From: Bacteroidales bacterium
Lineage (GTDB): Bacteria > Bacteroidota > Bacteroidia > Bacteroidales > UBA932
Length of the DNA stretch: 64,000 nt
Assembly: GCA_017616655.1 (NCBI GenBank)
Contig: JAFZXU010000061.1
Coordinates: 124,001-188,000 of the forward strand
Direction: 5' to 3'
Shown in pieces: positions 62,989 through 64,000 of this stretch. Under the pieces are notes generated by a model, which did not search any database, had not been told where the DNA came from, and saw nothing but the letters and a program-made list of their open reading frames with translations. Position 1 is the stretch's first letter; every line of letters begins with the position of its first letter. Made by a program: the position numbers and the translations under genes.

Positions 62989-64000
62989 ATGAAAAGATTG
63001 TTTCTCTCCTTTTTGGCCGCAGCCGGCTTCATGACGGCGGCATTGGGTTCCAGCCCCGACTGGCTGGATCCCGAAGTGGTGGAAATCAACCGTCTTCCGA
63101 TGACGGCTTCTTTCCACTCGGATTGCAAGACGATAAGCCTGGACGGAATCTGGAAATTCCGCTGGTTCGACAGTTTCCCCGATAGGATTACCGGGTTCGA
63201 ATCGCCGGATGTGGATGATTCAGACTGGGGAGAGATGCCTGTTCCTGGTATCTGGGAGCTATACGGCTACGGCGACCCCATCTATGTCAACAGTTCATAT
63301 CCGTGGGTCAAACACTTCAAGAACAATCCACCGCTGGTTCCCGAGGAGCATAATCATACCGGCCAGTACAGGAAGCATATACGGCTGAATGCGGAGCATC
63401 TCAAGGGCTATGCAGTGCTCCGCATCGGGAGCGCAACCTCCAACGTGCGCGTATGGGTGAACGGCACCCAGGTGGGATACAGCGAAGACAGCAAGCTGGA
63501 AGCGGCATTCGACATCACGCCTTATGTAAAAAAAGGTGACAACCTCATAGCGCTGGAGATAATGCGCTGGTGCGACGGCACTTACCTCGAGTGCCAGGAC
63601 TTCTGGCGTCTATGCGGAATTGCCCGCGGCGTCAGGCTCGACTTCCTTCCCCGTAAGGGAGTGGAGGATATCAGGGTGAATGCCGGCATGGATGGCGGGT
63701 TCCGCTTCGATGCCACACTTCGCGATGGTGCGACTGCCGCCATGTTTGAAATTACCGCACCGGACGGCACCGTGCTGCGGGAGCGGCGCAAGGCCGACGG
63801 CGGACACGCAGTCTGGGAGGGCAAGTACCCCGATCCGCAGCTCTGGAGCGCAGAAACCCCAAATCTCTATACCCTCAGGGTGACCGCACTCTCCGGCAGG
63901 AAAAAGGTCGAAACGGCGACGCTCGATTTCGGTTTCCGAAGCGTCGAAATCTCCGGCGGCCAGCTTCTGGTCAACGGTAAGCCCGTGCTGATCAAGGGCG
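62989..64000 (+). CDS. GH2 beta-galactosidase family protein (3' end outside window)
   Basis: The first 337 codons are present. A signal peptide (about 1-20) is followed by the GH2 sugar-binding (jelly-roll) domain, with GIWKFRWFDSF, MPVPGIWELYGYGDPIYVN, SNVRVWVNGTQVGYSEDSKLEAAFDIT and the Ig-like domain start at about residue 220. The order and spacing are those of LacZ-type enzymes. The catalytic barrel lies beyond 64000. Part of the glycan-degrading set. Confidence 0.88.
   Translation, partial: MKRLFLSFLAAAGFMTAALGSSPDWLDPEVVEINRLPMTASFHSDCKTISLDGIWKFRWFDSFPDRITGFESPDVDDSDWGEMPVPGIWELYGYGDPIYVNSSYPWVKHFKNNPPLVPEEHNHTGQYRKHIRLNAEHLKGYAVLRIGSATSNVRVWVNGTQVGYSEDSKLEAAFDITPYVKKGDNLIALEIMRWCDGTYLECQDFWRLCGIARGVRLDFLPRKGVEDIRVNAGMDGGFRFDATLRDGATAAMFEITAPDGTVLRERRKADGGHAVWEGKYPDPQLWSAETPNLYTLRVTALSGRKKVETATLDFGFRSVEISGGQLLVNGKPVLIKG

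Noticed and set aside
60993..63128. A 711-codon minus-strand frame opposite the FISUMP-like lipoprotein and GH2 gene
   Set aside because: It spans two well-supported genes on the other strand, has no signal or domain, and reads as arginine- and glycine-rich shadow sequence.

Overview
The window comes from a Bacteroidota genome, most likely a gut- or rumen-type member of the Bacteroidales with a G+C content well above 50%. Four things point there. The promoters match the Bacteroidota sigma consensus (TTTG, about 20 bases, then TAnnTTTG), and Shine-Dalgarno sequences are mostly absent. The families DUF2723, DUF4271, streptopain (C10) proteases, SusD-era style lipoproteins and small outer-membrane beta-barrels are typical of the phylum. 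The suf operon and the PlsC-GNAT aminolipid synthase have Bacteroidota arrangements. I cannot name the genus from sequence alone.

Layout. 1-23.9 kb is mostly core genome: a DUF2723 O-mannosyltransferase-like protein (cut by the window edge), yciH, DUF4271, hemD, rnpA, yidD, a PlsC-GNAT aminolipid synthase, a shortened uvrC, pnuC, tadA, a LolC/E-type permease, rbfA, tyrS, a phosphopantetheinyl transferase, tRNA-Gln, fabF, a large outer-membrane protein, groSL, a thioredoxin-like lipoprotein, and a suf operon (sufB-pnuC-sufC-sufD) with a second PnuC gene inside it.

24-36 kb is accessory in character. A low-G+C block of two genes (a C10 protease lipoprotein and an unknown lipoprotein) is bracketed by a 32-base direct repeat made from the 3' end of the neighbouring barrel gene. 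Next to it is a serpin / ECF sigma / membrane-spanning barrel / lipoprotein / barrel operon. Then come a cysteine-repeat lipoprotein carrying a two-cluster ferredoxin-like domain, a ThiL-like protein lacking its metal and nucleotide motifs, ispE, and a REP-associated tyrosine transposase (RAYT)-like gene surrounded by three copies of a structured palindromic element.

36-51 kb returns to core genes: a deoxynucleoside kinase, rnr, dnaE, gpmI, a threonine/serine exporter, a lytic transglycosylase, rdgB, recO and an M16 protease. A separate 154-base palindromic element lies between recO and the M16 gene.

51-64 kb is a catabolic region. An IclR regulator with two perfect copies of its probable operator faces a divergent operon encoding a TIM-barrel-like protein, a SIS-domain phosphosugar protein, two Gfo/Idh/MocA-type proteins and an MFS transporter. 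It is followed by a GH20 hexosaminidase, a C10 protease, a fimbrillin/FISUMP-like lipoprotein and a GH2 beta-galactosidase (cut by the window edge). I infer import and breakdown of a sugar or sugar acid, coupled to dismantling of host glycoproteins.

The candidates most worth following as undescribed systems are the RAYT-like gene with its two-unit palindromic elements, the cysteine-repeat ferredoxin lipoprotein beside a motif-less ThiL, and the repeat-flanked C10 protease block. No rRNA, CRISPR array or conventional insertion sequence was seen.
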